Shown here in pieces: positions 1 to 7,639 of a stretch of DNA of 64,000 bases (position 1 is its first letter; the number at the start of each line of letters is the position of its first letter). The translations under genes and the position numbers were made by a program. The DNA is from Colwellia sp. C1TZA3 (lineage in GTDB: Bacteria > Pseudomonadota > Gammaproteobacteria > Enterobacterales > Alteromonadaceae), in assembly GCF_007954265.1 (NCBI RefSeq), contig NZ_VOLS01000002.1, forward strand, positions 62,001-126,000. Reading direction: 5' to 3'. The notes under the pieces were generated by a model. That model was not told the DNA's origin and did no database searches. It saw only the letters and a program-made list of their open reading frames with translations.

Positions 1-366
1 AGCGCGTTTAGCAACCCGATTTAGGTAGTCGGGGTGCTTAATAAACCAATTTCGTTGGCTCACAAGACGAGGCTCCTCGGGTATCGAAAATTCAAGCTTG
101 CTGCGAATTCGCTGCCAAAGGTCATTTGACAAATAGTTTTCTTTTAAATCATTGCCCAGATCTATATCACCATCGGCAACGGGATGAATAACGTCAATAG
201 CTTCATCAACTAGCAGCGCTTGATTGATTTCTGCTGATGAGGCTACATCGATAAATACTTGATTTTCTGTATGAGTTTCAAGGTTATTCGGTTTAGTTTG
301 GTTTGAAATTGATTGGCAACCGGACAATAGTAGTACGGTTGCGATAGATAGGGTTATATTCTTCAT
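1..366 (-). CDS. mltD: Membrane-bound lytic murein transglycosylase D, N-terminal part (cut by window edge)
   Basis: This is the first 122 codons of a protein that runs off the left edge. It begins MKNITLSIATVLLLSGCQ, a lipoprotein signal with lipobox LSGC, so the mature protein should be anchored in the outer membrane. The segment around DLWQRIRSKLEFSIPEEPR and the following HPDYLNRVAKRA resemble the region just before the SLT catalytic domain of E. coli MltD. The catalytic and LysM domains lie outside the window. MltD cleaves peptidoglycan glycan strands to 1,6-anhydromuropeptides. The neighbouring gloB and YafS-like methyltransferase reproduce the E. coli mltD-gloB-yafS locus, which supports the call. 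Confidence 0.85.
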   Translation of the reverse strand, partial: MKNITLSIATVLLLSGCQSISNQTKPNNLETHTENQVFIDVASSAEINQALLVDEAIDVIHPVADGDIDLGNDLKENYLSNDLWQRIRSKLEFSIPEEPRLVSQRNWFIKHPDYLNRVAKRA

Positions 367-445
367 GCAAAGTCTATTTAAATTTACTAGCCGCTAGTGT
401 TACTTATTTAGGGCGGTTATTCAAGATTTGCGCAATAAAAACGCC

Positions 446-1255
446 TTAAAAATTGTCTTTCCATGCGCGGATAATGGTGAATGTTTGTAATTTATCATTG
501 ACGTTATCACCACTGAATTCGGCCGCACTTGTCATCAGACTAGGCTCGTTACAGCGAAGAAACGGATTGATTTTCTTTTCAAGCATGATTGATGTTGGGA
601 TAGTAGCAATGTCTTGTTCACGCTTTTGTAGTACTTGATTATAATAATGGACCAACTCACTATTACAGGGTTCAACGGTTAGAGCAAAGTTAAGGTTCGC
701 TTGGGTATATTCATGTGCGCAATATACATGGGTGCGCTCAGGTAATGCGCTAAGCTTTTCTAATGATGATAACATTTGGCTCGGCGTACCTTCAAAAAGT
801 CTGCCACAGCCGCCTGAAAACAAGGTGTCACCACAAAATAAATTATCTTGTGATAAATAGGCTATATGGCCGCTGGTGTGACCCGGAAGATCAATAATGT
901 CAAATTCAAGGGCTAGATCAGTCAGGCTTACCTTAGAGTTCTCGTTGAGCGCGACGTCACAATGTGGAATTTTTTCACTTTCAGGACCATAAATGGTCAA
1001 TGGCCAGTGCTTGTTTTTACAATACTCAACGAGTTTGTCTATGCCGCCAACGTGATCTGGGTGATGGTGAGTGATCAAAATACTCGACAGTTGCAGTTTT
1101 TGTTGTTCAATAAATTCGATACAAACATCGGCGTCACCGGGGTCAACTAAAGCCATGTTGTGACTTAAGTCGGATGAAATAGCCCAGATATAATTATCTG
1201 AAAAGGCCTTTATCATGGAAACTTTCATATTAGTGCTGCTTTGGGTTTGCTGCAT
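446..1255 (-). CDS. gloB: Hydroxyacylglutathione hydrolase (glyoxalase II)
   Basis: This cytosolic metallo-beta-lactamase-fold enzyme hydrolyses S-D-lactoylglutathione to D-lactate and glutathione, the second step of methylglyoxal detoxification. The binuclear metal motif THHHPDH is at residues 62-68. Further metal-site segments are LPGHTSGH, FCGDTLFSGGCGR and CAHEYT, all in GloB order, and the length of 269 residues is normal or slightly long. The family usually starts at MKVSMIKAFSDNYIW (Met10 here, position 1228). The upstream ATG at 1255 is kept because a clear AGGAG lies 6 bases before it. It is transcribed away from the methyltransferase gene at 1316. Confidence 0.95.
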   Translation of the reverse strand: MQQTQSSTNMKVSMIKAFSDNYIWAISSDLSHNMALVDPGDADVCIEFIEQQKLQLSSILITHHHPDHVGGIDKLVEYCKNKHWPLTIYGPESEKIPHCDVALNENSKVSLTDLALEFDIIDLPGHTSGHIAYLSQDNLFCGDTLFSGGCGRLFEGTPSQMLSSLEKLSALPERTHVYCAHEYTQANLNFALTVEPCNSELVHYYNQVLQKREQDIATIPTSIMLEKKINPFLRCNEPSLMTSAAEFSGDNVNDKLQTFTIIRAWKDNF

Positions 1256-1315
1256 GTGTAGCTCCTGAGTATACTGAAGATATGATTATACTTACTTTTT
1301 CGACTGTTTAATATA

Positions 1316-2077
1316 ATGAAGCCAGCACTCGCGTTTAGGCCCCCTAATTATCCAAAATCTTGGCAGAAGATACCCAATGGTGACTTGATAGTTGCCAATA
1401 TTAATCAAGTACTAGCCCCATGGTGGCCAAAGTTTTTTGGCTATCATATGCTGAAAATTGGCGCTTTAAGCGGTGAAATAGCGAGTGTAGATAGCCCCAT
1501 TAAGCATCAATTAACCTTAACTAACCAGGTGGGGGGAAGTGATATTATTGCTGAAATTGATGATTTACCGTTATTAAAGCACAGTGTTGATGTCTGCGTG
1601 TTAGCGCATGCTTTGGAGTTTTCGTTAGACCCTCATCATGTGGTGCGTGAAGCGAACCGAGTATTAATTCCTAATGGCTATTTAGTGATCACTGGATTTA
1701 ATCCTTTTAGCTTAGCTGGCCTTAATCAATTTATTCCTTATAGGCGCAAGCAAACACCTTGGAATGAAAGATTTTTCTCACCCATGCGAGTGAAAGATTG
1801 GCTACACTTGATGGGCTTTGAAATCCAATTAGATAAACGGTTTTTACATTCGTCATTATCTGGGCAACTTACTCAAGGTGTTTTTTGCAACCATTGGCAG
1901 AATATAGCCACACGTTATTTTCCAAGTTTAGGCTCTGTTTATGTCATTGTGGCGAAAAAGCGCGTATTACCTTTAACGCCGATCAAACCCAAATGGCAAC
2001 TTAGGCCTCACTTTGAACCGGTAAAGGTACCAACGATGAACTCATCAAGAAAAATAAGTAAAAAATCCAATCAGTAA
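1316..2077 (+). CDS. SAM-dependent methyltransferase, YafS-like
   Basis: A class I methyltransferase-like protein of 253 residues. It has the post-motif segments typical of the Methyltransf_11 group: DDLPLLKHSVDVCVLAHALEF (acidic loop and motif II region) followed by VVREANRVLIPNGYLVITGFNP (motif III). The N-terminal glycine-rich SAM loop is weak (HMLKIGALSGEIA). The protein matches the YafS family by its place beside gloB. The substrate is unknown. The C-terminal tail is basic and Ser/Lys rich. In E. coli yafS is followed by rnhA and dnaQ, but here a Nif3-family gene follows 78 bases downstream. Confidence 0.8.
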   Translation: MKPALAFRPPNYPKSWQKIPNGDLIVANINQVLAPWWPKFFGYHMLKIGALSGEIASVDSPIKHQLTLTNQVGGSDIIAEIDDLPLLKHSVDVCVLAHALEFSLDPHHVVREANRVLIPNGYLVITGFNPFSLAGLNQFIPYRRKQTPWNERFFSPMRVKDWLHLMGFEIQLDKRFLHSSLSGQLTQGVFCNHWQNIATRYFPSLGSVYVIVAKKRVLPLTPIKPKWQLRPHFEPVKVPTMNSSRKISKKSNQ

Positions 2078-2155
2078 TGGTAAAGCAGTACTGAATATAA
2101 TAACTAAAAACAATACTAGATATAACAACTCAATATTTAAGGTCAGAATTAATTA

Positions 2156-2914
2156 ATGCAACTTCATGAATTTGAAAACTATTTAAACAGCTTATTAAAG
2201 CCTGAACAAATTAAAGATTTTTGTCCAAATGGCCTACAAATTCAGGGGCGAGACAAAGTCAGTAAGGTTATTACGGGTGTTACCGCGACACAAGCGTTAA
2301 TCGAACAAGCGATTGCTGAAAAAGCCGATGCCTTAGTGGTGCACCATGGCTTTTTTTGGAAGAATGAAAGTTATGTCATTCGCGGCATGAAGCATAAACG
2401 CATTAAGGCGTTATTGGCAAATGACATCAGTTTATTTGCTTATCACTTACCTTTAGATATTCACCCAAGCTTAGGTAATAACGCTCAGTTAGCGACGTTA
2501 TTTTCAATCAATAATGTTGCGCCATTGGAAGAGGGTAACGCTTTGAGTGTTGCTGTGCGTGGAGACTTTAACAGTGCACTTAGCCCACAAGCACTTGAGC
2601 AACGTATTAATGAAAAGCTTAACCGAACTTGCTTGCACATAGCACCACCATCAAATAAAGCCATTAAAACGGTTGCTTGGTGCAGCGGTGGCGGGCAAGG
2701 CTATATTGAGTTAGCAGCTGAGCAGGGCATAGACGCTTTTATCAGTGGTGAAGTTTCTGAGCAAACCACTCATGTGGCGCGAGAAATGGACATTCACTTT
2801 TATTGTGCTGGCCATCATGCCACCGAGCGCTATGGAGCTAAAGCTTTAGCTGAACATTTTAATCAACACTTGCCACTCGAAGCTAAGTTTATTGATATTG
2901 ATAATCCGGCATAA
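2156..2914 (+). CDS. Nif3-like dinuclear metal centre protein (YbgI / GTP cyclohydrolase I type 2 family)
   Basis: A 252-residue member of the Nif3/YbgI family. The signature pieces are all present: NGLQIQG near the N terminus, the metal-binding LVVHHGFFW, the LFAYHLPLDIHPSLGNN segment, WCSGGGQGYIELA, DAFISGEVSEQTTH and the C-terminal AGHHATERYG. These supply the His/Asp/Glu ligands of the di-metal site. The biological role is unsettled; E. coli YbgI is often annotated as type 2 GTP cyclohydrolase I or as a radiation-resistance protein. No strong ribosome site is visible (AAGG about 14 bases upstream), so translation may be weak or the start may differ. Confidence 0.9.
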   Translation: MQLHEFENYLNSLLKPEQIKDFCPNGLQIQGRDKVSKVITGVTATQALIEQAIAEKADALVVHHGFFWKNESYVIRGMKHKRIKALLANDISLFAYHLPLDIHPSLGNNAQLATLFSINNVAPLEEGNALSVAVRGDFNSALSPQALEQRINEKLNRTCLHIAPPSNKAIKTVAWCSGGGQGYIELAAEQGIDAFISGEVSEQTTHVAREMDIHFYCAGHHATERYGAKALAEHFNQHLPLEAKFIDIDNPA

Positions 2915-3081
2915 GCGGCGATTATCAATAGCAATATAGCTGTAAGATGAATACTGCTGATCATGCAGCACTATTGTGTTTTGTATTTAGCTAGCGTTAT
3001 GAAAATTTGTCGCTGCACTATGGTGTCTTTGTCATTAAGTAGCGCTGTGCAAATTGCCGCTATTGCTTGATTTGTCAGCCG

Positions 3082-3834
3082 TTAGCCTTTAAACCATTGC
3101 ACAATCCGCCCAAGCGTTTCGTACCAAGCCGTAGTGGTTTGTTGTAACTTTTTAGCATGCGGTAAGTAATAAGACCATGGGGTAAGTCCATTGCTTTTAA
3201 CCCATGGGCTTGCCGGTGCCGGTATTGCATTGACGCCATATCGTTGAAAATAGGCCATGGCTCTGGGTAAATGATTTGCACTAGTGACGAGTACAACATT
3301 TTTATTTAACACCCGTGGTGCGATAAGTTGCGCTTCTTCTTCAGTATCTTGTGGAAAATTTTCGGTTAATATTTTATTTTTTGGCACACCTAATAATATC
3401 GCTGCTTGCTTAACTTTTTCCGCATTTGAACTAACATCGCCACCCGAAAAACCTGAGGTAATTATTTGTGCTTCAGGGTGCAATCGGTAAATACGAACAG
3501 CTTCAACTAACCTTTCTAGTGAACTAGACTTTAACTCACTGGTTGCAGGCAAACCCTGAACGCTGGTGTGAACACCGCCTAAAATAATAATATAATCAAC
3601 CGGTTTATTGCTGCGGGTAAACGCGGGATAATTATCCTCTAATGACGCCATGATGTTATCGGATAAAGGCGGGAAGGTACTCAAAAACAAAAAAGTGGTT
3701 GCGCTAAATAGCGCCCAAAAACTCAACTTTGGTTTTAAACGATAAAAAATAATGGCGATAATTAACAGTAATATAATTATGCTCAGTGGCATGATCATTA
3801 AGCTGATAATTTTTTTTAGTAGAAATAGATCCAT
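3082..3834 (-). CDS. elyC: Envelope biogenesis factor ElyC (YdcF/DUF218 family)
   Basis: Two N-terminal membrane segments (MPLSIIILLLIIAIIFY and a second around LFSATTFLFLSTF) are followed by a DUF218 domain. Its motifs are VDYIIILGG, IITSGFSGG, DTEEEAQ, LVTSANHLPRAM and the terminal YETLGRIVQWFKG, which closely resemble E. coli ElyC (YcbC), a factor needed for normal peptidoglycan precursor lipid use at low temperature. The start at 3834 (MDLFLLKKII) matches the E. coli N terminus and has GGACTGAG just upstream. An in-frame ATG at 3894 would add 20 residues but has only a distant AGG. Confidence 0.85.
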   Translation of the reverse strand: MDLFLLKKIISLMIMPLSIIILLLIIAIIFYRLKPKLSFWALFSATTFLFLSTFPPLSDNIMASLEDNYPAFTRSNKPVDYIIILGGVHTSVQGLPATSELKSSSLERLVEAVRIYRLHPEAQIITSGFSGGDVSSNAEKVKQAAILLGVPKNKILTENFPQDTEEEAQLIAPRVLNKNVVLVTSANHLPRAMAYFQRYGVNAIPAPASPWVKSNGLTPWSYYLPHAKKLQQTTTAWYETLGRIVQWFKG

Positions 3835-4027
3835 GTTACTCAGTCCAAAATAGGGTATAAAAATAGGATAATAAGTTGCAATATATTCAAGCATAACAAT
3901 TATAAGACCTTGAAGCAGTAGCTAATTGTGACAAACTATTTTATTTGGACGTCTAAAAGTCTGTTGATATTTAATTTTAGATAGGGTTTAATGACTGTGT
4001 TGAAAGTTAGAATTTTTATTCCACTTT

Positions 4028-4033
4028 TATAAT
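4028..4033 (+). promoter_or_regulatory. Candidate -10 box for the lysC leader RNA
   Basis: A perfect TATAAT lies about 66 bases before the first conserved helix of the lysine riboswitch, the right distance for it to start the leader transcript. The upstream -35 match is poor: TTGAAA at 4000 is 22 bases away and TTAGAA at 4007 is 15 bases away. Confidence 0.35.
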
Positions 4034-4098
4034 GCCTTTATCAATCAGGTATGATGATGTTGTTAATGAAGTAGTGCAGAAATAGACAAACTTTCGCA

Positions 4099-4283
4099 CC
4101 AGAAGAGGCGCAATTGCCAGGCAGGTAACATGAGGACCCAATCCTTTGACTGTTACTGAAGGGGACATTTGCCGAGAATATTGATATGGGGGCATATCAT
4201 ATTCGGTCGCTAGGGCTGAATCCTTAGGGCTGTCACCGCTAAAAAAACACAAGTTTTTTTAGCATAGGGTGGAGAGCTTCTGG
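4099..4283 (+). ncRNA. Lysine riboswitch (L box) upstream of lysC
   Basis: The closing stem P1 is CCAGAAG (4099-4105) paired with CTTCTGG (4277-4283). Conserved L-box blocks appear in order: AGAGGCGC (4104-4111), the GAGGA...CCAATCC and TGTTACTGAAGGGG segment, TTGCCGAG, GGGCTGAATCC and GGGCTGTCACC. They align almost base for base with the E. coli lysC leader as I remember it. P5 is an 11-bp perfect stem (4238-4248 with 4253-4263) around the loop ACAA. Lysine binding should reduce lysC expression. No U-rich terminator hairpin is visible in the 264 bases before lysC, so control of translation or RNA decay seems more likely than simple attenuation. Confidence 0.95.
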
Positions 4284-4547
4284 CTGAATAGTACCGACTG
4301 AATAACTGGTTTTAACCTAATTCGCTCTACGCTCAGTCATGCTCTTCCTGTTAGTTATTTGCCTGTTAGATTTGCTATATTTAATAAAATACCATCAGCA
4401 ATGCAGGCGTTTAGGAAGAATTTTTATGTTAATATCCCATCTTACCAGCCTTAATCGTCTTAGCGTTAGCACATTATTATCCAAATATACATCTTGCGAT
4501 AAACTCGAATGTTTAACCATTCAAGCTCGAACTCATGGAGAATTTGT

Positions 4548-5924
4548 ATGTCTGTAATCATTGATCATACCAATACTGAAAATATTACCGTTGCAAAGTT
4601 TGGTGGCACCAGTGTTGCTGATTTTCATGCGATGTTACGCTGCGCGGACATTATTAAAAACAATAGCACTAACCGCTTAGTGGTGGTGTCAGCCAGTGCC
4701 GGTGTTACTAATCATTTAGTACGTTTAAGCCAAGCAGACGTTTCATTAAGCGAACAACAACAAATTATTACCCATATTGCTGATATTCAATTTGCCATAA
4801 CTCAACATTTTGATCACCATCAAGCCATTGATCAAGAAATATCTGGCTTGTTAAATGCTTTACGCGCTTGTGCTGAGCAACAAGCCAAGCAATACAGCAC
4901 AAAAACCAGTGATGAAATCCTTAGTTTTGGTGAACAATTTAGCTCACGAATTTTTGCCCAAGTGCTACAACTCGTCGATGTTAATGGTCATTATTTTGAT
5001 GTTCGCCAAGTGATGAAAACTGATAGCTTATATGGCAAAGCGCAAGTTGATTTAACTCAATTGGCGGCTAATACTAAAACACTACTTTACCCCTTACTTA
5101 ATGAACAAGTTATCGTTACGCAAGGTTTTATTGGCTGTGATCAGCAAGGCAATACTACAACCTTAGGCCGCGGTGGCTCTGATTACAGCGCAGCGTTGTT
5201 AGCTGAAGCGGTTCAAGCCAGTAATTTAAGCATTTGGACTGACGTGGTGGGTATTTTTACTACCGATCCACGGATAACAGATCAAGCACGTTCGATCAAT
5301 GAAATTAGTTTTGGTGAAGCGGCAGAAATGGCAACCTTTGGCGCGAAAATTCTCCATCCAGCAACACTAATCCCCGCTATGCGACAAGATATTCCTGTTT
5401 TTGTCGGTTCAAGTAAAGAGCCTAATGTGGGAGGCACCAAAATACAGCGCCAAGTTGAGTCTAACCCTACCTATCGTTCCATTGCGCTGCGACGCGAGCA
5501 AACCTTAGTGACAGTCAAAAGCCCAGAAATGCTCCATGCCAGTGGTTTCTTAGCGAAAGTTTTTACCGTATTAGCAAAACACCAATTAAGTGTTGATTTA
5601 ATTACCACCAGTGAAATCAGTGTCGCGCTAACCTTTGACAACCCTTATGGCTCAACACAAGCTTTGTTAACTCAAGCGGTGGTAGAAGAGTTAGAACAAC
5701 TTTGTGAAGTCAGTGTAGAACATGGTTTAAGTTTAATAGCGGTGATCGGTAATAAAATTCACGGCACTAAAGGTGTCGGCAGTAGTATTTTTGACAAAGT
5801 GAATGATTTTAATATTCGCATGATATGTCACGGCGCGAGCAATCATAATCTTTGTTTTCTTGTGCCAGAAGCAGATGCTAACCAAGTGGTTGAGCGTTTA
5901 CACAGTACGTTATTTACCGACTAA
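4548..5924 (+). CDS. lysC: Lysine-sensitive aspartate kinase III
   Basis: This cytosolic enzyme phosphorylates L-aspartate, the first step of the lysine/threonine/methionine pathway. The amino-acid kinase domain opens with KFGGTS (residues 17-22), followed by the GFIGCDQQGNTTTLGRGGSDYSA region and WTDVVGIFTTDP. Two ACT-like regulatory segments follow (from about residue 310 to the end). The 458-residue length fits LysC rather than the larger ThrA or MetL fusions. The start at 4548 is chosen because GGAG sits 7 bases upstream; an upstream in-frame ATG at 4509 has no such site. The lysine riboswitch in the leader identifies lysine as the feedback signal. Confidence 0.95.
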   Translation: MSVIIDHTNTENITVAKFGGTSVADFHAMLRCADIIKNNSTNRLVVVSASAGVTNHLVRLSQADVSLSEQQQIITHIADIQFAITQHFDHHQAIDQEISGLLNALRACAEQQAKQYSTKTSDEILSFGEQFSSRIFAQVLQLVDVNGHYFDVRQVMKTDSLYGKAQVDLTQLAANTKTLLYPLLNEQVIVTQGFIGCDQQGNTTTLGRGGSDYSAALLAEAVQASNLSIWTDVVGIFTTDPRITDQARSINEISFGEAAEMATFGAKILHPATLIPAMRQDIPVFVGSSKEPNVGGTKIQRQVESNPTYRSIALRREQTLVTVKSPEMLHASGFLAKVFTVLAKHQLSVDLITTSEISVALTFDNPYGSTQALLTQAVVEELEQLCEVSVEHGLSLIAVIGNKIHGTKGVGSSIFDKVNDFNIRMICHGASNHNLCFLVPEADANQVVERLHSTLFTD

Positions 5925-6004
5925 GTTTACGGTCAGTAGATGGGTATATTGTTTAAGCCATGAAAAATAATTAGTGCAAAGCTAAGCACTGAAACATAGA
6001 CACA

Positions 6005-6032
6005 AAAAAGGGACATTTTATTGTCCCTTTTT
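6005..6032. terminator. Bidirectional terminator between lysC and queC
   Basis: The stem AAAAAGGGACA (6005-6015) pairs with TGTCCCTTTTT (6022-6032) around a 6-base loop. It gives a U-run in either direction, as expected between convergent genes. Confidence 0.9.
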
Positions 6033-6104
6033 ACATTTTACTTAACTAGCTTGAGTCAGCTAGTGCAGAAAATCAGTTTAATCAATAGCTTTTATCAAAT
6101 AAGC

Positions 6105-6761
6105 TTATTCGTAAGCTAACGGGTCGGTGACATTATTGTCAGCAAAGGCTGCTAGGCGTTCTTGACATGCGCCACACTTACCGCAGGCTTTTTCTCGGCC
6201 ATTGTAACAAGTCCAAGTGTCATCGTAGCGTAAGCCCATTTTCAAACCATCAGTTAAAATATCAGATTTACTATTGGCTAAATAAGGGCTAAAGATCTCA
6301 ACCGCTTGATAGTTGGCGATTTGACAAACCTCATTCATTTTCATAACAAATTCAGGTCGACAATCAGGATAAATCGCATGATCACCCGAATGGGCACCAT
6401 AATAAACTTGCGCCGCTGCTACCGATACCGCATAACCCACCGCTAACGAGAGTAAAATCATATTGCGATTAGGTACAACCGTTGACTTCATACTTTCGGC
6501 TTCGTAATGACCTTCAGGAATGTCAATATCATCAGTTAAAGACGATCCCGCTAATAACTGATTAATTGATGAAATATCAATAACCTTATGAGCAACCCCC
6601 AGTTGTTGACAAACTTTACTGGCACAGGCAATTTCTTTCACGTGTTTTTGGCCATAATCAAAGGTTAATGCATAGACTTCTTTGCCGTCTTTTAAAGCGC
6701 GGTGCAGTACGGTGAATGAATCCATGCCACCAGAAAAAATTACTACGACTTTATTACTCAT
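6105..6761 (-). CDS. queC: 7-cyano-7-deazaguanine synthase
   Basis: QueC converts 7-carboxy-7-deazaguanine to preQ0 with ATP and ammonia, in queuosine tRNA modification. The PP-loop SGGMDS is at residues 10-15. The zinc-binding cysteines C185, C193, C196 and C199 lie in the tail [15 protein letters not shown]. The length of 218 residues is typical. The gene is divergent from queE with only 67 bases between them, so the two pathway steps are probably co-expressed. It is convergent with lysC across a terminator. Confidence 0.95.
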   Translation of the reverse strand: MSNKVVVIFSGGMDSFTVLHRALKDGKEVYALTFDYGQKHVKEIACASKVCQQLGVAHKVIDISSINQLLAGSSLTDDIDIPEGHYEAESMKSTVVPNRNMILLSLAVGYAVSVAAAQVYYGAHSGDHAIYPDCRPEFVMKMNEVCQIANYQAVEIFSPYLANSKSDILTDGLKMGLRYDDTWTCYNGREKACGKCGACQERLAAFADNNVTDPLAYE

Positions 6762-6780
6762 ATTTGCAGGTCTCTTGGGG

Positions 6781-6786
6781 TATAAT
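6781..6786 (+). promoter_or_regulatory. Candidate -10 box for queE
   Basis: TATAAT lies 43 bases before the chosen queE start, inside the 67-base queC/queE divergent gap. No good -35 hexamer is seen at the right distance, and no preQ1 riboswitch-like motif was recognised. Confidence 0.4.
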
Positions 6787-6828
6787 AAACTTGCGCATTC
6801 TACTAGAAATTATCTAAGCATTAAAGAA

Positions 6829-7503
6829 ATGACCACACGTTATAAAATAAATGAATTGTTTGAAACTCTGCAAGGCGAAGGCTCATTTACCGGCCAACCG
6901 TCAATTTTCCTTCGTTTACAGGGCTGTCCTGTCGGTTGTTCTTGGTGTGATACTAAACATACCTGGGACATTCATCCTGAATTGGAAATCACCAGTAAGC
7001 AACTGTTAAGTAAGATAGAAGAGACCGAACAATGGTCAAATTTATCATTAGATGATATTGCCGCAATTTTTGTTAAACAGGGCTTTAACGCTAAACATAT
7101 TGTTATTACCGGTGGCGAACCTTGCATGGAAGACTTAACCACCTTGTGTTTATATTTTGAAGCACAAGGTTATAGCTGTCAGGTAGAAACCTCAGGCACC
7201 TTTGAAATTAGAGTTTCTACACAATGTTGGGTTACTGTGTCGCCAAAAGTGAATATGCGTGGCGGTTACAAAATTTTAGCCAGTGCTATGCAAAGGGCAA
7301 ATGAAATTAAACATCCGGTAGCTACTGAGCAACATATTGACGATTTAAAAGCGTTATTGGCAACACATCAAGTAGAAAACAAGCAAATTTATTTACAACC
7401 GATTAGCCAAAAACAACGTGCGACCGAGCTTGCTATTGCCGCTTGTATTAAAAATAACTGGCGCTTATCGGTGCAAGTACACAAATATATTGGTATTGAA
7501 TAG
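6829..7503 (+). CDS. queE: 7-carboxy-7-deazaguanine synthase
   Basis: A radical SAM enzyme that makes 7-carboxy-7-deazaguanine from 6-carboxytetrahydropterin, the step before QueC. The cluster motif C33-x3-C37-x2-C40 (GCPVGCSWC) is preceded by LQGEGSFTGQPSIFLRLQG and followed by DTKHTWD. ITGGEPCMED is the SAM-binding GGE motif. The length of 224 residues is normal. The ATG at 6829 starts the family's usual N terminus (xxYKINELFETLQGEG). A longer in-frame reading back to 6682 would overlap queC and is not supported. The upstream ribosome site is weak (AAAGAA). Confidence 0.95.
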   Translation: MTTRYKINELFETLQGEGSFTGQPSIFLRLQGCPVGCSWCDTKHTWDIHPELEITSKQLLSKIEETEQWSNLSLDDIAAIFVKQGFNAKHIVITGGEPCMEDLTTLCLYFEAQGYSCQVETSGTFEIRVSTQCWVTVSPKVNMRGGYKILASAMQRANEIKHPVATEQHIDDLKALLATHQVENKQIYLQPISQKQRATELAIAACIKNNWRLSVQVHKYIGIE

Positions 7504-7548
7504 CCTTTGTCTTAGTTTCAATAATCTGAGTTGCCATGATCAAATTTG

Positions 7549-7586
7549 CAATAGCCGTAGCAACAATAGCCGTAGCAACAATACCC
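7549..7586 (+). repeat. Short tandem repeat downstream of queE
   Basis: About two and a half copies of a 15-base unit containing AATAGCCGTAGCAAC follow one another in the queE/pdsS convergent gap. A weak hairpin (ACCCG/CGGGT) follows, with few T residues after it. Confidence 0.5.
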
Positions 7587-7639
7587 GTCAAAGCGCGGGT
7601 TTAATTGTCAGACAAACATCAGAGCTTAAGCCGTTAACA

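Noticed and set aside
4016-4252. A 78-codon minus-strand open frame
   Set aside because: It is antisense to the lysine riboswitch, whose conserved structure explains the sequence; the translated product resembles nothing.
4339-4557. A 72-codon plus-strand frame before lysC, considered as a leader peptide
   Set aside because: No ribosome site and no run of lysine codons; it runs across the lysC start. The riboswitch already explains lysine control.
6682-6828. N-terminal extension of QueE
   Set aside because: It overlaps queC on the other strand and lies before the family's normal N terminus; the ATG at 6829 fits.
6762-6828. preQ1 riboswitch between queC and queE
   Set aside because: No preQ1 pseudoknot-like motif was found in the 67-base gap.
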